The notes under the pieces are model-generated. The model saw only the letters and a program-made list of their open reading frames with translations. It had not been told where the DNA came from and did no database searches. Below, in pieces: positions 55,055 through 63,523 of a stretch of 64,000 bases of DNA. The DNA is taken from the NCBI RefSeq assembly GCF_048269565.1, contig NZ_JBLXIK010000002.1:619418-683417 (forward strand), in the 5' to 3' direction. The first letter of the stretch is position 1, and every line of letters starts with the position of its first letter. The translations under genes and the position numbers were made by a program. The stretch comes from Maricaulis sp048269565 (GTDB lineage: Bacteria > Pseudomonadota > Alphaproteobacteria > Caulobacterales > Maricaulaceae).

Positions 55055-55513
55055 CTACTGGTCGTATTCGGTGATGAACAGCGTGGCTTGTGCCGTGTCG
55101 CTGCCATAGGTGCCGACCCAGATGTCATACTGACCGGCCATGGGTCCGGCGCCGCCGACGAGCGGGTTGAGGCCATTGGTGTCGTCATTGCAATACCAGC
55201 TGCCGTCCGGGCCGTTGACGACGAGCGTGGTGTCGGCCGAGGAGGTGACACCGATGAAGAGCTGCGAGCCGCCTTCGCCGTATTGCAGGCGGTAATCCGG
55301 TGCGTTGGCGATCATGCCGACACAATTGCTGCCCAGGCTGGAGGCATCGATCGTGCCACCGGCGACGAGCTGGGCCTGATGTGGGTCGGGCAGAAAGCCG
55401 GGGTTGAGGGAGACCGAGCCGAAGGTCGGCGGCAGCGAATAATCCTGCGCTGACGCGAGGCCGGTCAGAGCTGCGGCGGCGAGTGAGGCCGCGAGAATGG
55501 TTTTCATGGTCAT
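55055..55513 (-). CDS. secreted protein with PPC-like beta domain
   Basis: 152 residues from the ATG at 55513, with AGGGGA 6 bases upstream on the minus strand. A signal peptide (about 1-23, ending LASAQ) is followed by a beta-sandwich region with the pattern of bacterial pre-peptidase C-terminal-like domains (FIGVTSSADTTLVVNGPDGSWYC, QYDIWVGTYGSD). Two cysteines (NCVGM, WYCND) could form a disulfide. Likely periplasmic or secreted; function unknown. It is convergent with the aldolase gene. Confidence 0.78.
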   Translation of the reverse strand: MTMKTILAASLAAAALTGLASAQDYSLPPTFGSVSLNPGFLPDPHQAQLVAGGTIDASSLGSNCVGMIANAPDYRLQYGEGGSQLFIGVTSSADTTLVVNGPDGSWYCNDDTNGLNPLVGGAGPMAGQYDIWVGTYGSDTAQATLFITEYDQ

Positions 55514-55673
55514 GCATTTCCCCTGGGTAAAAGACAGCCGCAACAAGGCTGTCGGTTGAAGGCCCGTAATGTGCGCTGCGCGTGATGACGGCCAGATGAA
55601 CAAAGTGCAGAATCCTACATGACCCGGAGGGGTGTTGCCCCTGCTTATCCCCCACCGCCAACAATTACCCCAC

Positions 55674-55754
55674 GTCATCCCGGCGAAGGCCGGGAGCCAG
55701 ACATAGCAGGCGCGGAGCCCGTGATATCGAGGTCCCGGCCTGCGCCGGGATGAC
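55674..55754. repeat. 81-bp element with 22-bp terminal inverted repeats
   Basis: The left arm (55674-55695, starting GTCATCCCGGCG) and right arm (55733-55754, ending CGCCGGGATGAC) are reverse complements with one mismatch. It is a short intergenic palindrome of the kind scattered through proteobacterial genomes. It ends in GTCATCC/GGATGAC like the other two such elements in the window. Confidence 0.75.
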
Positions 55755-55799
55755 GATAAATCGTCAAACTTATCCCCACCCCACCAACCCTGGCGCATA

Positions 55800-56150
55800 A
55801 TCTCCTCGTTCCGGTTGCACGGGAGGCGTGAGCTCAGTCACTTGCGGCGATCGGGAGCGTGGAGCTCGTCCGGGCGGAGGTTTGACAACCCGAGCCCCGG
55901 CGTGGCCACCGGAGAGGAAAGGCGGCACAAAGCTCGACCGCACAGTCCACTCCGGTTTCGAGACGGGGGCCGTAAGGCGTCCGAGCAAATCTCCACGTGC
56001 GGGACGTTTCGAATGTCTCACTTATCTATTGCGCTAAACGGCATTCGCCGCGTCCCGCACACCTCCCAAACGGGGGGAACCACTCAAACCTCCAGCGGCG
56101 AGCCGCGTGGAGATTTTGGTGCCGGCGGCGATGCTGTCGCACTAGCCACC
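55800..56150 (+). ncRNA. predicted structured leader or small RNA upstream of thiE
   Basis: This gene-free stretch contains nested complementary segments. AAATCTCCACG (55987-55997) pairs with CGTGGAGATTT (56106-56116); inside it GTGCGGGACG (55997-56006) pairs with CGTCCCGCAC (56051-56060) and encloses GAATG/CATTC. CCTCCC-AAAC-GGGGGG and GCGG-CGAG-CCGC follow, giving a multi-branched junction. Upstream, ACCGGAG near 55909 can pair with CTCCGGT near 55950. It directly precedes thiE but lacks the TPP riboswitch core, and it does not match 4.5S, tmRNA or RNase P as I know them. 6S RNA cannot be excluded. Confidence 0.45.
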
Positions 56151-56177
56151 CGGGCCGAAATCGGTCAAAACGCGGCC

Positions 56178-56798
56178 ATGACAACCCAGCTCTACCTCAT
56201 CACCCCGCCGCGCATTGATGCGCAATTTGCCGAGACCCTTGCCGGGGTGCTGTCGAGCGGCGATGTCGCCGCGCTGCAGATCCGGCTCAAGGATCATTCC
56301 CGCGAGGAAATCCGCCAGCTGGCACCGCCGCTGATCGCCATGGCCCAGCAACACGGCGTCGCGGCGATTCTGAATGATGATGTCGAACTGGCGGCCGAAC
56401 TCGGCTGCGACGGCGTGCATCTCGGCCAGGGCGATGGCAGCGTCAAGGCGGCCCGCGCCGCCCTCGGCAAGGAGCGCACGATCGGCGTTACCTGCCATGA
56501 CAGCCGCCATCTGGCGATGCTCGCCGGCGAGGCCGGTGCCGATTATGTCGCCTTCGGCGCCTTTTTCCCGACCACGACCAAGGCTGTCAGCCACCAGGCC
56601 GATATCGAGCTGATCAAGTGGTGGGTCGAGGTGTTCGAGCTGCCCTGCGTCGCCATTGGCGGTATCACGGTCGACAATGCCGGCCCGTTGATCGAGGCGC
56701 GCGCTGATTTCATCGCGGTCTCTGCGGGCGTGTGGCAGCATCCCGACGGACCGGTCGCGGCGGTGGCGGCGTTCAACGCGCTGTGCGCGGCAGGCTGA
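56178..56798 (+). CDS. thiE: thiamine-phosphate synthase
   Basis: 206 residues from the ATG at 56178. TIM-barrel motifs fit ThiE: IRLKDHS, AILNDDVELAAELGCDGVHLGQGDG (metal and phosphate loops), GAFFPTTTK and CVAIGGIT. It couples the thiazole and pyrimidine units into thiamine phosphate. The frame stays open upstream into the structured region, but no credible earlier start exists. A TenI-like role is the alternative. Confidence 0.9.
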   Translation: MTTQLYLITPPRIDAQFAETLAGVLSSGDVAALQIRLKDHSREEIRQLAPPLIAMAQQHGVAAILNDDVELAAELGCDGVHLGQGDGSVKAARAALGKERTIGVTCHDSRHLAMLAGEAGADYVAFGAFFPTTTKAVSHQADIELIKWWVEVFELPCVAIGGITVDNAGPLIEARADFIAVSAGVWQHPDGPVAAVAAFNALCAAG

Positions 56799-56893
56799 GC
56801 AGGGCAGTCGGATTTTGGCGGCCAAGGTTACAAATGCCTCAGCTTCATCCCGGCGGTCTTGACCTTGCCGCATTCCCGTCGCTGATAGGCAAA

Positions 56894-58054
56894 ATGAAGA
56901 TTTTCCCTGCTCTTTGCCTGAGCCTCGTGCTCGCCGCGCCCGTGCTGGCACAGGACGTCGCGGATGTTCCACTGGCCGCTTCCGAACCTCAGGAGGCCTT
57001 CCCGGCTGAAATGATGTTGTTGCCGCAGGAGGTCCAGGACGCGGCCATCGCCGGCATGGATGCCGCCGATGCCGAGGTGCCGACCGGCCTCAATGCGGCC
57101 GATGCCGCCTATTACAGGGCCCAGATCGCCTATATCGCCCAGGACTGGGTTCTGGCGCAGCAATATGCCGAGACCGCTGCTGCCGGCGGCAATGTCGAGG
57201 CCTCTGTCCTGGCCGGAATGATGGCGCGGGACGGGCTGACCGGCGAGCCGGATTTTGCCGCTGCGGCGCGCTGGTTCCGCCGGGCGGCGGAACAGGACGA
57301 GCCGATCGCGCTGTATCAGCTCGGGCTTCTGGCGCGGCTGGGCGATCCTTCGCTGGCGCTGGGCTCGGCCGGTGACTGGTTCGAACGGGCTGCGCGTCTC
57401 GGGCATATCAATGCCATGGTCGCCTTCGCGATCGAGCAGAAGAATTCGCCCGTGCCCCAAGATGCCATTTCGGCCCGTGAATGGGCCGAGCGCGCGGCCC
57501 AGCAGGGCTCGCCGGAGGGCATGTACCAGCTGGCACAATTGCTCGATGCCGGAACGGGTGGTGCCGTCGATGCCGCCGGTGCCCGCGCCTGGTATGAGCG
57601 CGCCGCCAGCAATCGCCACGCCGAGGCTGCGTTTCAGGCCGGCATGATGTGGGCGGCCGGTGAGGGCGGTGCGCAGGACGATGCCGAGGCCCTGCGCTGG
57701 ATGCGCATTGCCGCCGAGAGCGGCTATGCACCGGCGGCCGGGCAATATGGCCTGATGCTGTATCAGGGCCGTGGTGGCGAGCCCGATCGGGGTTCGGCGG
57801 CCTACTGGTTCGCCCAGGGTGCCCAGGGCGGCGATGCCGAGAGCCAGTTCCTCTATGCCTTTGCGCTGGCGCGCGGCGATGGCATCCCCGCCGATCTGGA
57901 AGCCGCCTATGGCTGGTCGCTGCTGGCTTCGGTCGATGCGCTTGGCGCCCCGGTTGGTGATCCGGACCGCGATCGTCTGCAGGCCGGTCTGGAACGGGCG
58001 CTGCCGCAGGACGTGCAACAGCGGATCCGGGCCCAGGTCGAAGCGATGCGCTAG
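56894..58054 (+). CDS. secreted Sel1-repeat protein
   Basis: 386 residues from the ATG at 56894, which gives a signal peptide (1-20, ending VLAQ). From about residue 60 the protein is a string of Sel1/TPR-like repeats of ~36 residues (for example FAAAARWFRRAAEQDEPIALYQLG, AGARAWYERAASNRHAEAAFQAG, RGSAAYWFAQGAQGGDAESQFLYA). Such solenoids are periplasmic adaptors or regulators of envelope assembly. No operon partner is clear; efp follows after 102 bases. Confidence 0.88.
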   Translation: MKIFPALCLSLVLAAPVLAQDVADVPLAASEPQEAFPAEMMLLPQEVQDAAIAGMDAADAEVPTGLNAADAAYYRAQIAYIAQDWVLAQQYAETAAAGGNVEASVLAGMMARDGLTGEPDFAAAARWFRRAAEQDEPIALYQLGLLARLGDPSLALGSAGDWFERAARLGHINAMVAFAIEQKNSPVPQDAISAREWAERAAQQGSPEGMYQLAQLLDAGTGGAVDAAGARAWYERAASNRHAEAAFQAGMMWAAGEGGAQDDAEALRWMRIAAESGYAPAAGQYGLMLYQGRGGEPDRGSAAYWFAQGAQGGDAESQFLYAFALARGDGIPADLEAAYGWSLLASVDALGAPVGDPDRDRLQAGLERALPQDVQQRIRAQVEAMR

Positions 58055-58156
58055 CCGGGCAGTGCCGCGCCGCTTGCCGATACCTGTCCCCGCTGATAGG
58101 AGAGCGCCACTCCACGGCCTACGGGCAGTGCACACGGTTTTTCCGATAGGTGACGC

Positions 58157-58723
58157 ATGAAAATCAACGGCAATGAAATCCGCCCCGGCAATGTGCTGCA
58201 ACACCAGGACTCGCTCTGGGTTGCGGTGAAGACCGACCACGTCAAGCCAGGCAAGGGCGGAGCCTTTGCCCAGGTCGAGCTGAAGAACCTGCTCGACGGC
58301 CGCAAGCTCAATGAACGCTTCCGCGCCGCCGACAAGGTCGAGCGCGTCCGCCTCGAGCAACGCGACCAGACATTCCTGTTCGACAGCGGCGATACGCTGA
58401 CCTTCATGGATGCGGAAACCTATGAGCAGATCGAACTGCCCAAGGATTTTGTCGGCGAAGAGAGCACGGCCTATCTGCAGGACGGCATGAATGTCGTGGT
58501 GGAATTCCATGAGGAACGCCCGATCAGCATCACCCTGCCGCAATTCGTCACCCTGGAAATCACCGACACCGAGCCGGTGGTGAAGGGGCAGACAGCCGCC
58601 AATTCCTTCAAGCCCGCCATTCTGGAAAACGGTGTACGCACCGCGGTCCCGCCTTTCGTCGGCACCGGCGAGCGTGTGGTGATCGCCACGGAAGACGGTT
58701 CATACGTGAAACGGGCGGAGTAG
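58157..58723 (+). CDS. efp: elongation factor P
   Basis: 188 residues, full length. KOW-like domain I with the modifiable Lys33 in KPGKGGAF, then OB domains II and III (YLQDGMNVVVEFHEERPISI, TAANSFKPAILENGVRTAVPPFV). It relieves ribosome stalling at polyproline. No epmA/epmB gene is in the window. The next gene starts 4 bases after the stop, so the two are co-transcribed. Confidence 0.97.
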   Translation: MKINGNEIRPGNVLQHQDSLWVAVKTDHVKPGKGGAFAQVELKNLLDGRKLNERFRAADKVERVRLEQRDQTFLFDSGDTLTFMDAETYEQIELPKDFVGEESTAYLQDGMNVVVEFHEERPISITLPQFVTLEITDTEPVVKGQTAANSFKPAILENGVRTAVPPFVGTGERVVIATEDGSYVKRAE

Positions 58724-58727
58724 ATCT

Positions 58728-59525
58728 GTGGGCGCGCTTTCTCCCCTTCTGACAGTCATGGTCGATGTTGCCGGCCGCGCCGGCCGCAAGCTCAATCGCG
58801 ATTTCCGCGATGTCGAACACCTGCAATATTCCAAGAAGGGTCCGGCCGACTTCGTCTCGATGGCTGACCACAAGTCGGAAGAGATCATCTATGACCGGCT
58901 GACGACCGCACGCCCCGGCTATGGCTTCCTGATGGAAGAGCGCGGCATTGTCGAAGGCTCCGACCGCTCGCACCGCTGGATCGTCGATCCGCTCGACGGC
59001 ACCACCAACTATCTCCACGGCATGCCGCATTTCGCGGTCTCGATCGCGCTTGAGCGCGAGGGCGAGCTTGTGGCCGGCGTGGTCTACAATCCGGCCACCG
59101 ATGAAATGTTCCATGCCGAAAAGGGCCGCGGCGCCTGGCTCGCCGACCGCCGCTTGCGCGTCGCCGGACGCAGCCAGCTCGATGAGGCCGTTTTCGCCAC
59201 CGGCATGCCGTTCGTCGGCAAGACCGGCCATGCCCGCTTCCTCAAGGAATTGCACCAGGTGATGCCGCGCTGTGCCGGCATCCGCCGCATGGGTTCCGCC
59301 GCGCTCGACCTCGCCTGGGTCGCGGCCGGCCGTTATGACGGCTTCTGGGAACGTGATCTCAAGCCCTGGGATATCGCTGCCGGCCTGTTGCTGGTGCGCG
59401 AAGCCGGTGGCTATATTGCCGAGATTGATGGCGGCAAGGATGTGCTGGGAACCGGCAGTATCGCGGCGGGCAATGAGAGCATGCTGGCGCAATTGCTCGA
59501 ACGGCTGAAGATCGCCGCCGCCTGA
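58728..59525 (+). CDS. inositol monophosphatase family protein (SuhB-like)
   Basis: 265 residues from GTG at 58728, with GGCGGAG 7 bases upstream. Metal-binding motifs EERG, DPLDGTTNY and KPWDIAAG are intact. It hydrolyses myo-inositol-1-phosphate or related sugar phosphates; SuhB members also act with the transcription machinery on rRNA operons. It is co-transcribed with efp, which suits a growth-linked role. Confidence 0.93.
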   Translation: MGALSPLLTVMVDVAGRAGRKLNRDFRDVEHLQYSKKGPADFVSMADHKSEEIIYDRLTTARPGYGFLMEERGIVEGSDRSHRWIVDPLDGTTNYLHGMPHFAVSIALEREGELVAGVVYNPATDEMFHAEKGRGAWLADRRLRVAGRSQLDEAVFATGMPFVGKTGHARFLKELHQVMPRCAGIRRMGSAALDLAWVAAGRYDGFWERDLKPWDIAAGLLLVREAGGYIAEIDGGKDVLGTGSIAAGNESMLAQLLERLKIAAA

Positions 59526-59634
59526 TCGCGACCGGGCCCGCGAAGCGGATTTTCCCGCTTCACCTTTGACCTCGCCACCAAATCGTCCCAATGCCTTGGG
59601 ATGAGTGACGCTGTGAGTGATGTGAGGGGATGTT

Positions 59635-60627
59635 ATGCCGGTACAGCCTGATGAGCGGATGAGCGCAATCCGCACCGAGGTGCGCTTCACGGGACCCTGG
59701 CGCTATATCGTCTGGATGGCGCTGTTCACCGCGGTTGTGGCGGCGCTCGCCATTTTCCTGCGCGCTCAACTGGTCGAGGCCTTCCAGGCCAATCCGGCGA
59801 TCAATGGCGTCATCCTCGTCGTGCTGGTGATCGGCGTGCTCTACACCTTTGCCCAGGCGCTGGGGATCGGCCCGGCGGCCAATTGGCTCAAGCGTTTCCG
59901 CTCGCCCGAGGCCGGCATCACCCTGCCACCGCCGCCGGCCCTGATTGCGCCCATGGCCTCGATGATCGGCGAAGCCGATGGCCGTGTCCGCCTTTCGGCC
60001 GGATCCGTGCGCACCGTGCTCGACTCGGTCGGTGCGCGCATGTCGGAAGCGGGCGCCTTTACCCGCTATTTCGGCCGCCTGCTGATTTTCCTCGGCCTGC
60101 TCGGCACCTTTTGGGGCTTGCTGGCGGTCGTGTCCGATGTCGGTGAGGCGGTGCGCGCCGTGACCGAAAGCTCGACCGGCGGTGAAGCCGATGTGATGCG
60201 GCTGATGGCGGCAATCCAGGATCCGATCGAGGGCATGGGCACCGCCTTTGCCTCCTCGCTCTTCGGTCTCGCCGGCTCGCTGGTGATCGGCTTTCTCGAC
60301 CTGCAGGCCAGCCGCGCCCAGAACCGCTTCTACAACGAGATCGAGGAATGGCTCTCCTCCATCTCGCGTCTCTCGGCGGCCGGACCGGCCACGAGCGGCG
60401 ATGGCGAAACCTCGTCCGCCTATGTCGGGGCCTTGCTCGAGCAGACCGCGGAAACCCTCGACCGTCTCTCGCACACGCTGGAACGCCATACGCGCCAGCT
60501 CGACACGACGATGCAGCGCTTTGCCGAAGATGCCCGCGAGGGGCAGCAGGAAGCGGCGCGGGCGCTGCGCGATGAAATCCGTGTCCTGATCCGGACCCTC
60601 GAAGCCCGGGACCGGGCGGGAGAATAG
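59635..60627 (+). CDS. MotA/TolQ/ExbB-type proton channel protein
   Basis: 330 residues with four membrane helices (about 20-45, 58-78, 143-166, 202-224). The third and fourth pair (LIFLGLLGTFWGLLAVVSDV, GMGTAFASSLFGLAGSLVIGF) match the MotA/TolQ/ExbB core. The C-terminal ~80 residues are a charged helical tail predicted to be coiled coil (LEQTAETLDRLSHTLERHTRQLD). It would form the pentameric stator with the OmpA-type protein encoded 3 bases downstream. It is neither flagellar MotA nor TolQ by context, and its driven partner is unknown. Confidence 0.88.
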   Translation: MPVQPDERMSAIRTEVRFTGPWRYIVWMALFTAVVAALAIFLRAQLVEAFQANPAINGVILVVLVIGVLYTFAQALGIGPAANWLKRFRSPEAGITLPPPPALIAPMASMIGEADGRVRLSAGSVRTVLDSVGARMSEAGAFTRYFGRLLIFLGLLGTFWGLLAVVSDVGEAVRAVTESSTGGEADVMRLMAAIQDPIEGMGTAFASSLFGLAGSLVIGFLDLQASRAQNRFYNEIEEWLSSISRLSAAGPATSGDGETSSAYVGALLEQTAETLDRLSHTLERHTRQLDTTMQRFAEDAREGQQEAARALRDEIRVLIRTLEARDRAGE

Positions 60628-60630
60628 GTC

Positions 60631-61620
60631 ATGGCCTCGCCGCGTTTCTCGCGTTTCCAGGAAGCCGATAACGGCGATCACTGGCCCGGCTTTGTCGACG
60701 CGCTGGCAACGCTGCTGCTGGTCATTGTCTTCCTGCTGTCGATTTTCGTGGCCGGGCAATTCGCCCTTTCGCGTGCCCTGACCGGGCGCGACCAGCAATT
60801 GGCCGACCTCAATGCCCAGCTCTCCCAGCTGGCCAGTGAACTCGATCTGGCGCGCGACGAGAATGCCGAGCTGGAAGTGCGCATCACCGGTCTGGTCGAT
60901 GAGCGCGATGCGCTCAACAGCGCGTTGGCCATGGCCTATGGCCAGGCCGAGTCGCTGAGCGCCGAGCTCGAGGCCGAGCGCGAGATGTCATCGGAATCGA
61001 TGCGGGCGCTGGCGCTGCTGAACCAGCAGATGCAGGTGCTGCGCGACCAGATCGCGACCCTCAACGCCGCGCTTGAAGCTTCGGAACAACGCGCCGAGGA
61101 GGCCGAGGTCCAGGTCGTCAATCTCGGTGAACGCCTCAATGCCGCGCTGGCCGAGCGCGCCGCCGAACTGGCCGTCTACCGCTCCGACTTCTTCGGTCGC
61201 CTGCGCGCCATTCTCGGCAACCGCACCGGCGTGCGCATTGTCGGTGACCGCTTCGTGTTCGAGACCGATGTGCTCTTCCCGTCAGGCTCGGCGGCGTTGT
61301 CGAATGAGGGCCGCGAGAGCCTGCGTCCGATCGCCGATGCGATCATCCAGCTGACGACCGAAATTCCCCCGGATCTGGAATGGGTGATCCGCATTGATGG
61401 CCATACCGATCCGGTGCCGATCCGCACCACCTATCCGTCCAACTGGCACCTCTCGGCAGCCCGGGCGATCTCGGTGGTGCAATGGATGGAGCAATTGGGT
61501 GTGCCATCGGAACGGCTGGTCGCCGCCGGCTTCGGCGAGTTCCAGCCGCTGGTGCCGGGCCGCACGGCCGAGGACAATGCCCGCAATCGCCGTATCGAGC
61601 TGAAGCTGACGGCGCGGTAA
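60631..61620 (+). CDS. MotB-like protein with OmpA peptidoglycan-binding domain
   Basis: 329 residues. One N-terminal membrane helix with a buried Asp (FVDALATLLLVIVFLLS, about 22-48) resembles the MotB/ExbD/ZorB proton-coupling helix. A coiled coil runs from about 55 to 190. The C-terminal domain (about 205-329) is OmpA/MotB-like: FPSGSAALSNEGRESL, IDGHTDPVPI and NRRIELKL. It would anchor the stator to peptidoglycan. The gene starts 3 bases after the channel gene, so the pair is one operon. Confidence 0.9.
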   Translation: MASPRFSRFQEADNGDHWPGFVDALATLLLVIVFLLSIFVAGQFALSRALTGRDQQLADLNAQLSQLASELDLARDENAELEVRITGLVDERDALNSALAMAYGQAESLSAELEAEREMSSESMRALALLNQQMQVLRDQIATLNAALEASEQRAEEAEVQVVNLGERLNAALAERAAELAVYRSDFFGRLRAILGNRTGVRIVGDRFVFETDVLFPSGSAALSNEGRESLRPIADAIIQLTTEIPPDLEWVIRIDGHTDPVPIRTTYPSNWHLSAARAISVVQWMEQLGVPSERLVAAGFGEFQPLVPGRTAEDNARNRRIELKLTAR

Positions 61621-61746
61621 ACGGCAGCGTGAATGTCGTTCAGCGAGGGGAGTTCGATCCCTGTCAAGCTTTGAAGGAGCTTTGGCGCGGGATCAGGCGC
61701 CAGAGCATGTTCGCTTGGCTCCATCAGGCACAATATTCAGTGAGAA

Positions 61747-61842
61747 ATGATCATGATTGCAATCACTTCACTGATTGCAGCGGTGCTCTACTCGTGCAAG
61801 TTTATCAATCTTGAGGTCACAATCTTGCCAGTAGAGAGGTAG
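61747..61842 (+). CDS. possible 31-residue membrane peptide
   Basis: ATG at 61747 encodes a short hydrophobic peptide (MIMIAITSLIAAVLYSCKF then INLEVTILPVER) that ends 2 bases before the start of the next gene. Local DNA is AT-richer than the surroundings. The ribosome site is weak (GAGA about 3 bases upstream). It could be a leader peptide for the next gene or chance. Confidence 0.25.
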   Translation: MIMIAITSLIAAVLYSCKFINLEVTILPVER

Positions 61843-61844
61843 TC

Positions 61845-62681
61845 ATGGCGCGTGAGGTTGATGTCGATCACATCATGATCCTGTGCGAGAATCCGGAAGC
61901 TGAAATGAATGCCTTCCGTGCATCAACCGGGTTTCCCGAGGCTTGGCCGATGACCGACTTCGGAGCGATTCTGACCGGAGCCGTTTGGGCGGGCAGGATG
62001 GGCATTGAGTTCGCGCGGCTCGAGGGTGCCCGCAATGCGCCAACACGGCTTGCCGGGCTGGCCCTGTCCACCAGACTTGAACCTTGGCAGCTCGCTGAAA
62101 CGCTTCGGGTCGACGGGATACCGCATGTCCCCCCCACGTTTATCTCCCTCGATCCTGATGTTGAGCTATCGTGGACGAACACGCTGGTTGGTGGCGTGCT
62201 GACGCATGAACCCAATACCCTGTGGCTGGGGCGCTTGTTCGGTGGCGACCGCCCCCTGGCGCGTTGGCTGGCCAAGATGGTCGAACAGATGGCGGCCAAG
62301 CCGGGTGGGATTGAGCGCATGAATGCGGTCATCAAGGATGAGCTTGCTTTCTTCGTTCACTATCATCCCGAAGCAACTGCCAGGGAGCGGAGGGAGGCTG
62401 CGCGGGATGCGTTTGCGAGTGAATTTCCCGAACCGGTCACGGCAGATTTTCGGGTTTCGGTCGAGCTTGATGTCGCACAAAATGGATCGCATCGAGCGAA
62501 TTGGGAACGTCTGATCGGTTCTGCCATACGCCTGCCAGGCGAGTGGTCCAGCCCGAGCGGCGTCAGCCTGAGATTTTCTCCAGCGAGCGAAACGCGGCTC
62601 AGGCATGTCCGAATCGAAGGGCTCTATGGGGAGGTGAGAGCGTTGCCTCCGTCGCTGGAGGAGTTCATTTCGCTCTCCTAG
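61845..62681 (+). CDS. VOC-like (glyoxalase) domain protein
   Basis: 278 residues, preceded by AGAGAGGTAG. The N-terminal part (VDHIMILCENPEAEMNAFRASTG, ILTGAVWAGRMGIEFARLEG) looks like a divergent VOC/glyoxalase-like domain. The second half (about 150-278) is not recognised and contains a helical segment with RREAARDAF. No signal peptide. The gene follows a 225-base gap with AT-rich sequence and may be a later insertion. Function unknown. Confidence 0.75.
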   Translation: MAREVDVDHIMILCENPEAEMNAFRASTGFPEAWPMTDFGAILTGAVWAGRMGIEFARLEGARNAPTRLAGLALSTRLEPWQLAETLRVDGIPHVPPTFISLDPDVELSWTNTLVGGVLTHEPNTLWLGRLFGGDRPLARWLAKMVEQMAAKPGGIERMNAVIKDELAFFVHYHPEATARERREAARDAFASEFPEPVTADFRVSVELDVAQNGSHRANWERLIGSAIRLPGEWSSPSGVSLRFSPASETRLRHVRIEGLYGEVRALPPSLEEFISLS

Positions 62682-62752
62682 CGGGGCAGTGAGGATCTAT
62701 TGACAACTTGCTCCGGACACCCGGCGGCGAAGATAATAGGCCGAGGCGAACC

Positions 62753-63058
62753 TCAAAATCCCTGGAACAGGAAGTCCATCGCGGAAGTGATCTCGTCGCG
62801 ATGTTCCTCGATATTTCCGATGGGCTTGCCGAGCGAATGGAGTGGCTGTGCGCCAATATCCGTGGTCAGGAGCAGATAAGACTGGCCGCCAATCACAAGG
62901 ACCGGCTTCAGTCTCGGCAGCGGCGGCTCTTCAGCCTGATCGACGAGATGCAGCGGGATGACGACACGGCTGGCCAGATCGCCGAGAATCTCGGCCTGGA
63001 CATCCACCATCAGCGGAATGCGCCGGCTGTTGACCCGGAACAGATCGAAGCGGGCCAC
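62753..63058 (-). CDS. ccdB: CcdB family toxin
   Basis: 101 residues from a GTG start at 63058, immediately after the ccdA stop. It aligns with CcdB over its whole length: MVDVQAEILGDLASRVVIPL, LKPVLVIGGQSYLLLT and the C-terminal DEITSAMDFLFQGF. CcdB poisons DNA gyrase; the last residues that contact GyrA (W-G-I in F-plasmid CcdB) are here QGF, so toxicity needs testing. Pair partner is ccdA upstream. Confidence 0.9.
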   Translation of the reverse strand: MARFDLFRVNSRRIPLMVDVQAEILGDLASRVVIPLHLVDQAEEPPLPRLKPVLVIGGQSYLLLTTDIGAQPLHSLGKPIGNIEEHRDEITSAMDFLFQGF

Positions 63059-63310
63059 TTACACTTCCTCTTCCGCCCACCACGGAGTGGGAAGCGCCAT
63101 GCCCTCGCGTTCGATACGTTCATTGTGAGCCCTGATCGCGTCGGCATTGTCTTCACGCCAGCGTCGGGACTGCGCGGCCTTCAGGGCAGCCTCGATCCCG
63201 GCTTCGGCGGCACGCGAAATGTTGATGTCGAGGGCCTGGGCTTCCGACATGACGTCCTCGCGGACCGTCAGGTTGACCCGTTTGCGATTCGCGGGCGTTT
63301 CATATTTCAT
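63059..63310 (-). CDS. ccdA: CcdA family antitoxin
   Basis: 83 residues from the ATG at 63310. The N-terminal ribbon-helix-helix (RKRVNLTVREDVMSEAQALDINISRAAE) binds DNA; the C-terminal tail (RRWREDNADAIRAHNERIEREG) is the flexible CcdB-binding part. It neutralises CcdB and represses the operon. A chromosomal ccdAB of this type is often within acquired segments. Repeats upstream (63346-63363) are a likely operator. Confidence 0.9.
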   Translation of the reverse strand: MKYETPANRKRVNLTVREDVMSEAQALDINISRAAEAGIEAALKAAQSRRWREDNADAIRAHNERIEREGMALPTPWWAEEEV

Positions 63311-63345
63311 CACATGCACCTTCTGACCGTCGAGCATACTCATAC

Positions 63346-63363
63346 GCATGTCGCATGCGCATG
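63346..63363 (-). promoter_or_regulatory. candidate CcdA operator
   Basis: GCATG occurs three times within 18 bases (63346, 63353, 63359), and CATGCGCATG (63354-63363) is a perfect 10-bp palindrome, 36 bases upstream of the ccdA start. RHH antitoxins bind such short repeated half-sites. Confidence 0.45.
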
Positions 63364-63523
63364 TCGAGAACTTCACACCCGCAAGGTCGAAAGCTTGGCT
63401 GCCCGACTCATTCCCTGGCTTGCCTCGCGCGGCGTCTTCAGGTATCAGCCCCGCTCCTGAGAGATATCAGCTGTGTGCGTCACGCGAGTTGGCGTGGCAC
63501 AGCGAGAGAAGAAAGCCGGACCG

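Noticed and set aside
55850..56010. Permuted tmRNA, because of GGTTTCGAGACGGGGG
   Set aside because: No CCA-ended acceptor arm and no tag reading frame ending in the usual Ala-Ala codons.
55800..56177. TPP riboswitch for thiE
   Set aside because: The conserved CUGAGA and ACCUGAUC... core sequences are not found.
59635..61620. Zorya defence system
   Set aside because: Only a ZorAB-like pair is present; no ZorC, ZorD or ZorE genes follow, and the tail of the channel protein is short.
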